Below are positions 53,168 through 64,000 of a DNA stretch of 64,000 bases, piece by piece; the stretch's first letter is position 1, and the number at the start of each line of letters is the position of its first letter. This stretch comes from Acanthopleura granulata (taxonomy: Eukaryota; Mollusca; Polyplacophora; Chitonida; Chitonidae). A program made the position numbers and the translations under genes. The DNA is taken from contig JABBOT010000002.1 of NCBI GenBank assembly GCA_016165875.1, forward strand, positions 3,683,540 through 3,747,539, written 5' to 3'. The notes below the pieces were generated by a model. That model worked only from the letters and a program-made list of their open reading frames with translations. It was not told the DNA's origin and did no database searches.

Positions 53168-55817
53168 GAGGCCCAAATGGTGTGGCATCTGGAAAGAAGG
53201 AAGTCAGTGTTTGAGTGGATGGGTTTAAAAGGAAGGTAGCTGCATGGCATCTAAACAGAGCTGGTCTTAAGACTCCAGGTAATAACAGCTGTGGAGTGCT
53301 GCTGTTCTCCTTACCCTACCCTAATCATCAGGGGTAGGCTGTAATGAGGCTAAGGGCCTGTGCCACTGACCACAGAGTTTAAATTCCCTGACCAGTACAA
53401 GAAAAACATACTCGAGGTCGATGCATTACAAGGGATCGTTTTTTAACACATGTTCGAAGGCTGCTGGAGTTCACCTGGATATTCTGGATGTAGTTTTTTT
53501 TTTTACTGTTGGTCAATGCTTAATTGGCACTGTTGGTTTGTCCCACACAACTGCTCACATGTGGCTGAAAAGAATTTCAAAGAAAAAAAAAATTCCTGAG
53601 ATCTAAAAGGAAACAAATCTAACAAGGGTTCCCGGCCAGATAAAAGCCAGTACACTGCACACAAATTTTCCTTTTCATTATAAGCACATTAATTTTCACT
53701 TCAACCTTTGGCCACCATTTTTTCAAAATTGCTCGATGCCTATGAATACTACATGTATATATTCTTTTCTATGTGTCTTGATCTTACTTTTATTTATTTG
53801 TACTTGATTAGCACTACAAGGTGACCATGCCAATATTAAGGCATTTGGTACTGATCTCTGGTTTAAGCATGTTCTTGCCACAACAAGGGCCAAATATTAC
53901 TGATGTAGCATTAAGCAATTAACATGATTCACTTGACACTTTGAATCTCCTTGAACACAAATGCTATCCTTTATAAATTAAGCTGTGAAAACTTATATTT
54001 CACCTACGACCATTCAAAAATACAAAAATAAAGAACTGCTTGCCATTTAGAATTCTGTGAAACATCCAAAAATCTGTTTTGCTCATTTTCTGGTGGGCAG
54101 CTGAGTCAATGGAGGTGGCTTAGGGTCAATAACAGCCATCAGTCATGCAGGAAGCCCTACGCAGGGGATAATTATACCTCCTTTAGACAAGGGGGGGTCA
54201 CTGACCTGGATGAAAATGTCAAGACAATAGCCAGATGACCAGTGGTCAAGTGGTCATGTCAGTAGGCCTCCAGATGTCTGATCACATGACAAAACATTTC
54301 AACTCAGGCTGGGTGACTGGATTGATATATATATATCATGATCCTGAGATTACAGGAACTTGGGGAGTTTGATTGATGACAGTCTGTGATATAACATGCG
54401 TGTCAGGTACATGGCTGACTGGTATTTAGGTGTGCAACAGAATATATCACATTCATATACAATGTGGTTTTGTTTAACATCAATTAACACCTCCTTTATA
54501 CTGGTCTGTAATACAATGGTTTTGTCAATGTAGCCTGACAAATTTCTTAACTTCAAGCGAAAACTGAACCATCAAGATCTGGATTTGAGCTTATGACCTC
54601 ACAGGTTAGGAGCTGAACACTCAGGTGAGAGAAAACTGATAGCTGGTCAAGCATCTGGTAATATGTGCCATGTATAACGAAAATCCAATATAACAAAGCA
54701 TACTCAAGTAGTCCCACGCGGGCTATAATATGTATACTTCTCTTGGAAATTACACTAAATTCAAGAATGGGAAAGCTGACAAATCTGTCCAAGACAAATT
54801 CTGGTCTAACAATCTTTGTGTTATTACAACGAAGCTATCAGCGTGGGTTAATCCATGCCATCAGAAGCTGGACTACCATTCTCATCAGACTGAGTAACGG
54901 TGTTGCTATAACATTTACACAGCTCTACCCCAGACGAGAAGACAAACAGATATCAGCAGGGCTTCCACCAAAGACTTGAGCCATTGTAACCAGTTCTAGA
55001 ATGCTTTAAGCCCAGGTCACCAGGGAAGGGGGGAAACAGCCCTCAGGTAGAGATGTATAAGCAGGTTAGAGTCTAATATGACATACATTTGCCAGGGCTT
55101 AGCCTAGCAGAGCAATCACTATTATATATCAACCCAAGAGTATGTTCCCGGACAGGCCTAAATCTTGATATTCGAAATCCTAAAACATTCATCCCTGTCT
55201 TATATATTCTGCGCAGCATCTAGTGTACAGACAGACCCTTTTGTCTCTACGCTAGGACACATGAGCAGTTCCTTATCCTGTGATATGGCCAAACATGACA
55301 ACAGTTGCCAATATTAATTTTGTGACTGACGACACAACTTTGCATCAAATGAATGCTTCTGTCAACTGTGACGTTACAACTGCAGCCTGCATCATAACGT
55401 GTTGCAAAATGACCAAACCTTTGCAATGCCATACAAAGACAAACAGTGCCATAGACTTGGGTTGCTATGTCATTTGTCTTGGACAGTTAGACTCATCTAT
55501 TCAGTTACTGAGTCAAGGTACATCAGGGCAAATCTATCTATTATTAAGCTAGGTATCACTGCCAATTGTATTGTATGCATATGAACTCCATCGCATTCAG
55601 CTAAAGAACAGTTGTAACTGCTGAAGCCCACACTTGTTTCAAATATTTTAATACATCATAATTGCTGATCTTGTTCATGTGTTTTACCTGCTACATGTAT
55701 AATGGGCACATATACTGCTGTATAGTACCTTGTAATCAATACAGTTTTCATATTACTCAAGCCAGTGATGAGATGTCCTAGCTAAAATAATAATGATATA
55801 TGTACCCCACACAATGT

Positions 55818-56053
55818 ACTTATTTAAATGATTGGTGTTTTAAGCTGTACTCAAGAATATTTCATTTACACGATGACGGCCAGCATTATGGTGGGAGTAA
55901 ACCCGGTAGAACCTGGTGGAAACCGACAACCATCCGCAGGTTGCTGGCAGGCCTTGCCATGTGCGGCTGGAGAAGAAGCCAACATGAACTGGACTTGAAC
56001 ACAGCGACTGCATTGGTGGGAGGCTTTTAACTGACTGAGCCACAGAGGTCCCC
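55818..56053 (-). mobile_element. tRNA-derived SINE, near full length, inverted relative to 56712
   Basis: Same family as the copy at 56712-56975, in reverse orientation and about 660 bp away. The 3' tail is at the left (TATTTAAATGATTGGTGTTT) and the tRNA-like head at the right (CTGACTGAGCCACAGAGGTC, the complement of the A-box region). The body shows CAGCATTATGGTGGGAG and CATCCGCAGGTTGCTGGCAG. It has diverged by point changes but is collinear throughout. Confidence 0.88.
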
Positions 56054-56711
56054 TACATCACACTAGTGAAGTTCCTTACTTGCATGTCCTTGAATTGTTT
56101 AACCATCTGAAAATGTCTTCTTCAGTTTGTTTCTTCTTTCCACAACAATGCCATCAATACCTACTGCACCGTATATGTATGAATATCCAAACTGCAATGT
56201 GCATTGCTCATAAAAGGTTTCAAATTTTACACAATGAGGTCATGAGGTGTATTATTGTACATTATAACAACAGAGAATACTGCTAATGAAATGATGCCAT
56301 CTCATTGCTAAGCTGGGGAAAAAAAGGCTATGCCATAAATCTTTAATGAAATCAGCCATCCAGTACTCGTTAGCAAACAGATACTAATTAACTAAGGCAC
56401 TGAAAGGAGAGCAAGGTAAGCAAACATCTGACATGCCACCTGCAGAAAGTATCACGTCTTGGCAATGTCTGCATCCATCTGTGGCAAAAACTTCCCTCAT
56501 ATTAGTTCAGTTTGTTTCCTCAGACAACAGTCTATTTATTTTCTTTCATTCTGACACACTACAAAGCAGAACTTATGCAAACATCCAAAATTTGGCTGCT
56601 GAGAATGCAACTTTACTTTGGAGCTGCACAGGGTCTCACTGTTTGTTTTAAACATCTTAAACTTGACACAAATTATTTGCACTACAATGATGTTACTATA
56701 CAAGTGACTGG

Positions 56712-56975
56712 GGCCTCCGTGGCTCAGTTGGTTAGCGAGCTAACGTAGCGCAATGACCAAAGCCTCCCACCAATGCGGTGGCTATGAGTTCAAGCCTAGC
56801 TCATGCTGGCTTCCTCTGGGAAGGTCTGCCAGCAACCTGCAGATGGTCATGGGTTTCCCCGGGGGTTTTGCCCGGTTTCCTCCCACAATAATGCTGGCCG
56901 CCGTCGTATAAGTGAAATATTCTTGAGTATTTCGTAAAACACCAATCAAATAAATAAATAAATAAATCAATCAAA
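56712..56975 (+). mobile_element. tRNA-derived SINE, near full length
   Basis: The most complete SINE in the window. The head starts GGCCTCCGTGGCTCAGTTGG with an RNA polymerase III A box (TGGCTCAGTTGG, 56720-56731) and a B box (GAGTTCAAGCC, 56786-56796). The body includes CTCATGCTGGCTTCCTCT and CCGGTTTCCTCCCA. The 3' tail, ATAAGTGAAATATTCTTGAG, leads to AACACCAATCAAATAAATAA with AAAT-type repeats. I believe it belongs to one of the animal SINE superfamilies with a conserved central domain reported in molluscs (V-SINE/RUDI or MetaSINE), but cannot assign which. It has no coding capacity and depends on a partner LINE. Confidence 0.9.
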
Positions 56976-57282
56976 TGGTTACTGGTAGTTTCACCTCATA
57001 CTTGTTACTGTGCTGAAAGTTACAAGGTGCAAATAACTCTCAAAACTGCATAAAGTTGTAGCTTGCACCTCACAGAGGCAACTGAGTCTAAGTAAGGTGG
57101 GAGATAAGAGGATTATTAATCACCAGGTATCTGACAAACAAGCACCTCAGAAACATAACAACTGCACCACAATTAACATGCAAAACTTTGCAACTTTTAT
57201 TCCTAGAGAAGCCTAATGGCACTCTGCTATCCAACTGTTCAAATTAACACCACTATGATCTTATCAGAAGGGATCACATAGC

Positions 57283-57370
57283 TTGATTGTTTTATACTGT
57301 ACCAAGAATACTACACTTATACGATGATGGCCGATTATTATGGTGAGTTGAAATTGGGCAATGAAACTGC
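57283..57370 (-). mobile_element. SINE 3'-tail fragment
   Basis: A short piece matching the shared tail: TTGATTGTTTTATACTGTAC, then CAAGAATACTACACTTATAC and GATGATGGCCGATTATTATG. It fades into unrelated sequence after about 57370. Confidence 0.65.
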
Positions 57371-58004
57371 ACATGCTCCTTCACATGACACTGTAGCTCT
57401 CAACACGACACAAGGATATCAAAATGGAAAACCTAAGATGTTCTTCCAGTTCGTTTTGAGGTTTACCTTAAATTATTCTGTCCTATGTCTACAATGCTTG
57501 AGTCTTTTGATAAAGAATATTCTTTTGAAAACAGACTGTGGTCCATTTTTCATACTCAAAGCTTGCAATATCTTGCAGTACCCCATTCACCTCAGCATGA
57601 GATGGTCAAAAACTACGCTGATCCAACAAAAATAAAGTATTCTATCTTATTTTTAAGTATAGCTTAGGCCTACAACTCATCTGTTTGAAAAATGAAATAT
57701 CTTTTATTGGCATCACACAATGCAGTTTTAGTTTAGATATCCACAGATATGTTGGGTATGGATGGCATCTCCACATATTTACATAATAAAGTGAAACTAT
57801 TTTCAACTGGTTGAACAATACAAGGATTAGTTTATAAGGACATATATATGCATTTGATTATTTGCTGTTCAAATAATTTATATTCAATCAGCAAACTGCA
57901 AAATTTTTTTCAAAATTCTCATCACACTGCTACTTCGATGTTTTTAGAAAAGCAGCCATATAGCAGTGTAACCATAAGCACGCAAACAAGACTTATGACT
58001 TTGC

Positions 58005-58026
58005 GGGGGGTGGGGGGTGGTTTGGG
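58005..58026 (+). other. G-rich tract, quadruplex candidate
   Basis: Two six-G runs separated by a T, then GG, TTT and GGG. The six-G runs can supply several tetrad stacks, but the last runs are short. Confidence 0.45.
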
Positions 58027-59165
58027 TCAAGTTTACTCAGCTCAGGAATGCAGAGCAATGGTGTCTGTTATAACTTAAGAGACCTGAACATGTAGACATG
58101 ACAAGCCGGAAGGTAAGAAGACCTGCAGAACTTCCTCTGATCTCCCAGGTTAATAACAAGGGCTAGTCTGGCCAGGTTTTGGGTCAGATTGACAGAGCCT
58201 TGTGCTATGTCGCCCAGACAATGGCAGTCTGGATCAGTCAAGATTAAGCTTTAATGGATTCACCAGGTTAACAGAGGATTCTGGCCCAGCACTGGCCAAT
58301 AGCCAGGTGATCTTGTAATGGTTAGCCAAGGGTCTGGGCACTGGCCAATGACACGGCCAATGCTGGTGTCAATGCCATTGCCAATATTGGTGCGAAGACT
58401 CGGGTCTGAATCCAATATTTCTCAGTGAAGTAGACAAAGTCTGGAATATAAATGATCTGACAGAAACTATAGTTCAAATACAGAACGCTAGAGCATCAAG
58501 GACAGTGTATTAATTGGCAAATGGTAACATATAAGTTTACCAGTGAAATCGAGCCTCTTATGAATATAACTCGTTCAGGGTTTTAATTCTAACTGTTCAT
58601 GTAAATGTAAACTTAAGTCGCAACTTACACAACTCCGAGCACAAAGCTAAACCAGAGTTTGGTTCCCCCAAAAATGCAGTGATGTTATTTGGAATTTATG
58701 TAATGCGACTGGTCTAAAACTATATGCAAAATGTTATCCTGTCCCTGTAAAGTTTCCACATGCCTTACCTAGCAAGGACTCATGCTACCACAGTTCATGT
58801 CATATTATGTACAGGTGCTTTAAGATTTTTTGTAGCAAGAACCTGAGCTTACAGTAGAAAATGCCACATGTATTTCACCAAACTGTATATTGCAATGTTT
58901 AAAATACCACAGAGCCTTTTGGTTGAAAGGTATGCCAAACCTGTTTGTATTTCAAGGGTTTAACCACTTATACCTGCCATTCTATGCCAATTTATGTAAA
59001 ACAATTTTGACTCAGTTTATAGGTATGCCCTACACTTTGTAAATGAGCTGGCATAGTGTCACTTTGTCACAATTTTGCTTACGAAGTGAAAAGCGTATGT
59101 ATAAAGGTTTAACATTCCTTCAAGAGATATCACTGTGACTCAGGCAGTAAACAGAATATTTATCT

Positions 59166-59480
59166 CTTGGCAATACAGTTATAACAGAGTATTGCCCTCA
59201 CAGTGCGTCAGTTATAACAGAATATTGTCATCTTAGTGGCCCACTTGTAACACAATATTGCCCTCTTGGCAACACATTAATAACAAAATAGTGCCCCAGT
59301 AATAACAGAACATTAGGCTCACAGCGCCTCAGTGATAACAGAACATTACCTCGATAGTGCTTAAGTAATAATAAAATAATACCCTCATAGTGCCTAATTT
59401 ATAACAGAATAATGCCTTCACAGTGCCTCATTTATAACACAGTATTGCCCTCAAAGTGACTTAATTGCAACTGTACTGCC
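59166..59480. repeat. Degenerate minisatellite, about ten units of 33 bp
   Basis: A run of about ten imperfect units, each close to 33 bp, with a core like CAGTTATAACAGAATATTGC followed by CCTCACAGTGCCT. One unit near 59290 is shortened to about 23 bp. Units share the ATAACA(G/C)A-TATTGCC core and the CTCA(C/T)AGTG link. It lies in non-coding DNA; no frame stays open through it. Confidence 0.85.
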
Positions 59481-60969
59481 TAAATATCAACTGACTGGAG
59501 AGCTTCATGATCATGGAGCTAAAAATGACATCTGATACACATAAGGCCCCACTAAGTCCTATAAACTTATCCACAGCTATAATGTAGGCTGAAGATTTCT
59601 CTTTCATGTGGATTAATGTAGATTAATGTAGGTCTGCAGCACAAGTTTTCCAATAAGTAGTGGACCAATATATTTTGACCAATGCCTACAAGTTCAGTGC
59701 CAAGCTATAAATTTATACCTTCAAGCGTACTTCAAACAGTTTTAACTACTATCAAGGGACATTTCCTTAACACTTTATAATTAAATTAAGAGATGCTTAT
59801 ATTTAAAGCAAACAAGCAAGTCATTCACAACAAATTTTGAAGCCATAAATATTATTCACAAGATGTCAAGTACAAGAACTCTAGCTTGAGATCAGACTGG
59901 GTCAGGGAAATGGCGTCATCGGGGTGACTTGTGCAAATTACATGTACATGTAGCTCTAACCTGTTTTTCTCCTTCTTTTTAACTTAAACAGATGGTTTAT
60001 CAAAAGATATTTGATATTATATAAAATTCATAAAAAAAGGTTGCTGAGTTCTCAACTTCAAGCAATAGAATAGAAACAGAGAACTGATAAATAAAGGGTT
60101 CCCTTCATTAATATTTCAAACAGGGATTTTCTTGTCTTACTTTCCCGAAATTATATCAATATAATAAAGCACATCTTATTTATATATTGGTTTATATATG
60201 TTCACAATATCAGAATTTATGTATGGAAAATTCATATGAAGAAATAAAACATTCATCACATGTACATTTATTGACAATAATTGAAATTTCTCTTTATAAG
60301 ATCAAATAACACCAAGAGTTGTGAAATTGGGGGTAAAACACTAGCATCATGAACTGAGGCTCATCAAAATCCATCCCAGAGTTATCTCCCCTCTGTGGTG
60401 GAACCTGCAGCAACATGTACTGGAGTTGTTTTACTCTGTGCCTTTGTACAAGTTACATTGACAGGAAAAAAATAATGAGCTTTAATATGTATAATTCAAA
60501 AGTCATGATAAGCAAGTGTACAAACAAATATGCATATAGAAAATGGCCATTTACTTACACTATTACATTGTAAAACTAGCAAATGCTGGCACCAGTGCTT
60601 AAAATCAGCAACAGCCAGGTGAATGTCACAAATTACATGGGAAGCACCATAAGGGAACAGAATTACGCCCATCCCTCTGAATTACCATCCTGTAATTGGC
60701 CAATTACTGACAAAGATAACCTTCCGATAAAAGCTCAAAAAGCATAAATTATCTTCTGAGGAAGAGTTATTCAGATACTTTACAACATAATTTACTTCAA
60801 ATAATTTAATTGATAGTAATTAGTCATTTATATGTAATTGAATGAGTTTGTAATTACACAAAAACAACTTTATACCAACAATGTACAACCAAATGTAAAG
60901 GAAAAGTAATCTAAAATATGCCAGCTATGTACTGGTTTATGATTGTTAGATCATTATTAGATGTAAATC

Positions 60970-61262
60970 ATTTCATTGGTTTTCCACACAATAGTGATAC
61001 TCAAGAATTTCTCCTTTTATGATGGCATCAGGTTCATGGGTAGATATAATTAGAATGCTCAGATAAAAGCACCACACTTCACCAGTTTCATGGCACACCT
61101 CTTGGTTTCATTCACACCAGAATTGGCAGCATCAAGATTCAAGCCTACAACTTCATTGGTCAGTGGCCGATGAGACGTATGCTTTACCTATTTATTTGAC
61201 TGGAGGTTAACGTCACACTGACAAGAGTCTGCGTTTTAACCAAATGAGCTAAAATGCTTAAG
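60970..61262 (-). mobile_element. Divergent SINE of a third type with the same 3' tail
   Basis: Read on the minus strand, the head at about 61262 begins TTTTAGCTCATTTGGTTAAA, a good tRNA-like A box, and a decayed B box (GGCTTGAATCT) follows about 110 nt later, too far for an intact promoter. The body is unlike the main family. It ends GGAGAAATTCTTGAGTATCA and then AAACCAATGA, matching the shared tail. An insertion of roughly 40-60 nt between A and B boxes (with AAATAAATA) may be the tail of another SINE. Confidence 0.45.
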
Positions 61263-63701
61263 GAAGAGACAATTTTCCAGTTTGTCAAAAGAGATTTATT
61301 GTTGTCTTTATTTACAAAAAAAAAGAAAAAGCCACCTTTCAATCCAAAAGTATGCTTTTTATTGATTTAAATACTTTAAGCATCTAAATAAATCAATATT
61401 TCACATCTCAGTTTAGTTGTTAACAGGAGCACTTGACCATTCCTTATTTATCTCTTTAATCTAGACTAGCTGCTCAAGTGAAGTATGTGCCAAATGAGAC
61501 GTCAGTCCAGACTCTGTGACACACGCATAACTTTATATAACTCAGCAGCACTGTAAAGGGATAAAAACTTTGAGACCAACAAGTGGCCAGTAATATAAGC
61601 AGCCCAAAAGATTGCTGAGTTAGCAATTTAAGTTCATTTTGCTGAGTAAGCAAAAACAGGAGAAATTGGGAAAGGCTGTATAGAATTTCCCAACCCAGTA
61701 TGAAGTACAGGATTAATTTTCCCATTAGGCCCCAGAGGAGTAATTACTACTGATATGTAAAACACGGTACATGCCAAAGCTTATTGCCCTGGAGACAGCC
61801 CAGAAAAACAGCTCATGAATACGCCATCTGAAAACTTGGTCTTATGCAACACGGCTTGGAAACCTGCCACCATGGCCGAATCGATCCTTGTTTGGTCAGC
61901 CAGCAGACAAAAGGCTCCGGTGACACTCGAATTGCTAAATTATCCCAGACACTTACACAGATAAAGCTCTTGAGGATAAGCTTGTCTGGCCTAATGCGAT
62001 AGAACTGATTGTGTTTCGTTCCATATACCATGCAAAATAAAGACCTTGTGCACCAGAAAATAAATATTATTTAATCACTGCCAAAATAGGGCATGCAGCT
62101 ATTCCCGCAAAACATGAAAAGAAATGCATTCTTTTATAGCTGGGTGCACATCCAATCATGATGAACAAATTATCATGACTACACTGATCGTATGAGTGTT
62201 ATTTTCTGAATATTTTTTTCCTTCTTTTACATGTCATGCTCTCCAATATTCCATTGCACCATTTGCAATGATGCATACTTGCCAAAACCAATTATACATA
62301 TGTATTCTTAAAATAAGCAGGCATCAATGACCACAATGTCTAGAGACGTGCACAGTGTGCAATATAAATCATAATTCCATCTTGTAAATTATGACCCTCT
62401 CCTCAACGTACAGAAAATTCAAATGAATAGAAATTTATATGTGCTTGTGCTAAAAATACTCAATTTCATAATTTCCCCATTGGATGTCAGCACACAGTAT
62501 TGCTATCATGAGACAAGGAAGTCCTATGCAGAAAGATCTATAATCAGTATAAACAGATCTGTAAAATCCTAAATGGATCATTATTCATGGCAAGAGGAAT
62601 TTCAGTTCTCATGCATGTTCAAACCACAACATGTTAACATAAGTAGTTTACATGTTACAGTATATGTTCCAATGATATCCTGGATCAAAGTGAACCTGTA
62701 TTCCATTATACAGAATCAAAATATTCAGTGGCGTTAGGAAATCTTCATAGTGTTTGTACAGAATATTACCAGTAGTTATCCTAAATTAACTGGTAATAAT
62801 TATGAAAAAAAGAACCTGGTAACAAAAAGTGTAATAACGGCACGGATGACTAAGTATAGCTATTGCACTTATCACCTGAATTTCTAATTACATTTCTTTA
62901 AGTCAAAATGTGAAATATCTAAGTTGTAATAACATTAAAATACTCTGTGCATATAACCTGGGTGGCATATATCTTTACTGATGTCACAATTTACAAAATC
63001 ACACATTTACGTTAACACCATAATCCAGGAGAAGGCAAGTTTTTTAAGTGGGTACAGCCCTGGACAAAAATAGTCAGGAACTTTCATTGATGAATGATGC
63101 AAACCAACAGATGTTTAGTGGGGCTCCACACGGGTGGGGTTCACATGCACATGTATACATGTCAGGCAGTAAACCTGTTTTCAGACTAAAAGCTATAAGC
63201 AACACCATGTGAAAAGAAATCAATCAATCAATCATTGAAACCTGATACGAACATCCTTACTAGCATGCCATTTCCCTTTTTCATTATGGTAACCAAAGTC
63301 CTTCTTTACGTATCATATCAAATCATACTATCATAAGAAAGACAATACCATACTCAACTGAACATTACATGGACAAAGGCACTACCATATCTATTATAAG
63401 AAGACCATGTGCCCTATCAAGCAGTGGAAGGTAGTGCCATAATATCGTGTCAGCAATTGTACATTACATAATAATTATTGAAGGAAAAAACAAAAACTTA
63501 CCTATTATGCAGAAAAGGCACAGCACATGAAATTAGAAAAGAAAAAGAATATCTTAGAAACATGAAGGTGCAGGTACATGTACCTAAAATATATATTTTT
63601 ATATTTATTGGACATTTTAAGAGACACAGTAACAAGAACACTGATGTAATTAATTATGATGAATAATAATACAGAATAAAGCAGTCCAGGGATGGTGACA
63701 A

Positions 63702-63718
63702 ACACACACACACACACA
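63702..63718. repeat. (AC)8 microsatellite
   Basis: Uninterrupted AC dinucleotides near the right edge of the window. Confidence 0.9.
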
Positions 63719-64000
63719 AGCACAAATGGAATATCAATTTGAACCGTAAAACATTCCAAAAAACCAATCCAAAAAAAAACAAAAACAGACATCCAAAACC
63801 TCTCTAACTTGAGGAGATCTCTGTTTTTCTTACCGATTTAAGAGGTTATGTATCCAGACTCTTTCTGACCCATTCTGCCTATTAGATATATATGTGTATA
63901 TTATTATGCTAAGACAATAATGAAAGAAAATTCAAGTACCAATGGTGTCAGAAGTTTCAACATAATATATGTGAATTTTCAGATAACAACAATTGGCTTT

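Larger units (their letters stand above)
39061..64000. other. Region without recognised genes, right part of window
   Basis: No exon recognised on either strand. It contains SINE copies at 46173, 55818, 56712, 57283 and 60970, the 36-bp repeat (41372), the 33-bp minisatellite (59166), G-rich tracts (51013, 58005), poly(A) at 53145 and microsatellites. C-rich runs occur at 40090-40110, 44769-44780 and 49155-49205. A 74-codon minus-strand open frame at 40212-40433 is discussed among the rejected items. It may be intergenic DNA, or a first intron of navigator if transcription starts beyond the right edge. Confidence 0.6.

Noticed and set aside
56712..56796. Possible tRNA gene with A and B boxes
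   Set aside because: The boxes belong to the head of a SINE; the sequence lacks a foldable cloverleaf and is followed by the SINE body and tail.
59166..59480. Possible CRISPR array because of regular about 33-bp periodicity
   Set aside because: The units are contiguous and all diverged, with no unique spacers, and the window is animal DNA.
61813..62031. Minus-strand ORF of 72 codons in a slightly GC-richer patch
   Set aside because: No recognisable motif, no splice context, and residue order looks random.

Overview
The window looks like intron-rich animal DNA, most likely from a marine mollusc (a bivalve is my first guess). It is AT-rich and has no operon-like or densely packed coding. It carries at least nine tRNA-derived SINE copies of a kind I associate with molluscan and other lophotrochozoan genomes. 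It is also strikingly rich in the octamer TACATGTA (26 counted by hand, about 2 expected), which I associate with mollusc, especially bivalve, DNA. The taxonomic call is inference; no species-diagnostic gene is present.

The one gene I can name is on the minus strand: a neuron navigator homologue (vertebrate NAV1/2/3, fly sickie, worm UNC-53). Two adjacent coding exons are visible. The first, 24962 down to 24845, carries the start of the calponin-homology (CH) domain. The second is a 53-nt exon from 15584 down to 15532. Their phases fit (phase 1 joined to phase 1), both sit between good acceptor and donor sites, and together they give about 57 continuous CH-domain residues. The third CH exon, which should encode the GNLKAILGLFF-like end, was not found in 1-15531 and probably lies beyond the left edge. 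So this window covers the 5' part of a large gene with introns of 9.3 kb and more than 15 kb.

Region by region: 1-15531 is intron downstream of the second exon, with a G-rich quadruplex candidate, two hairpin or regulatory-looking patches and one unexplained coding-like ORF near 6.6-6.8 kb. 15585-24844 is the intron between the two exons and is plain AT-rich DNA. 24963 to about 38.8 kb lies upstream of the CH exon and contains three SINEs plus a CpG-rich stretch (about 29.5-32.6 kb) that could hold a promoter or first exon. Near 38.85-39.06 kb, minus strand, is a candidate terminal coding exon with an ATTAAA signal, perhaps the 3' end of an upstream neighbour. 39.1-64 kb has no recognised exon but holds six SINEs, a 33-bp minisatellite of about ten units, a 36-bp triplet repeat, G-quadruplex candidates and simple repeats.

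I found no CRISPR array, no bona fide tRNA or rRNA gene, no virus and no intact transposon. Apart from the two navigator exons, almost all open frames look like chance frames in 64 kb of non-coding DNA. I did not find evidence for a wholly new biological system; the findings below are the sites I would look at again.
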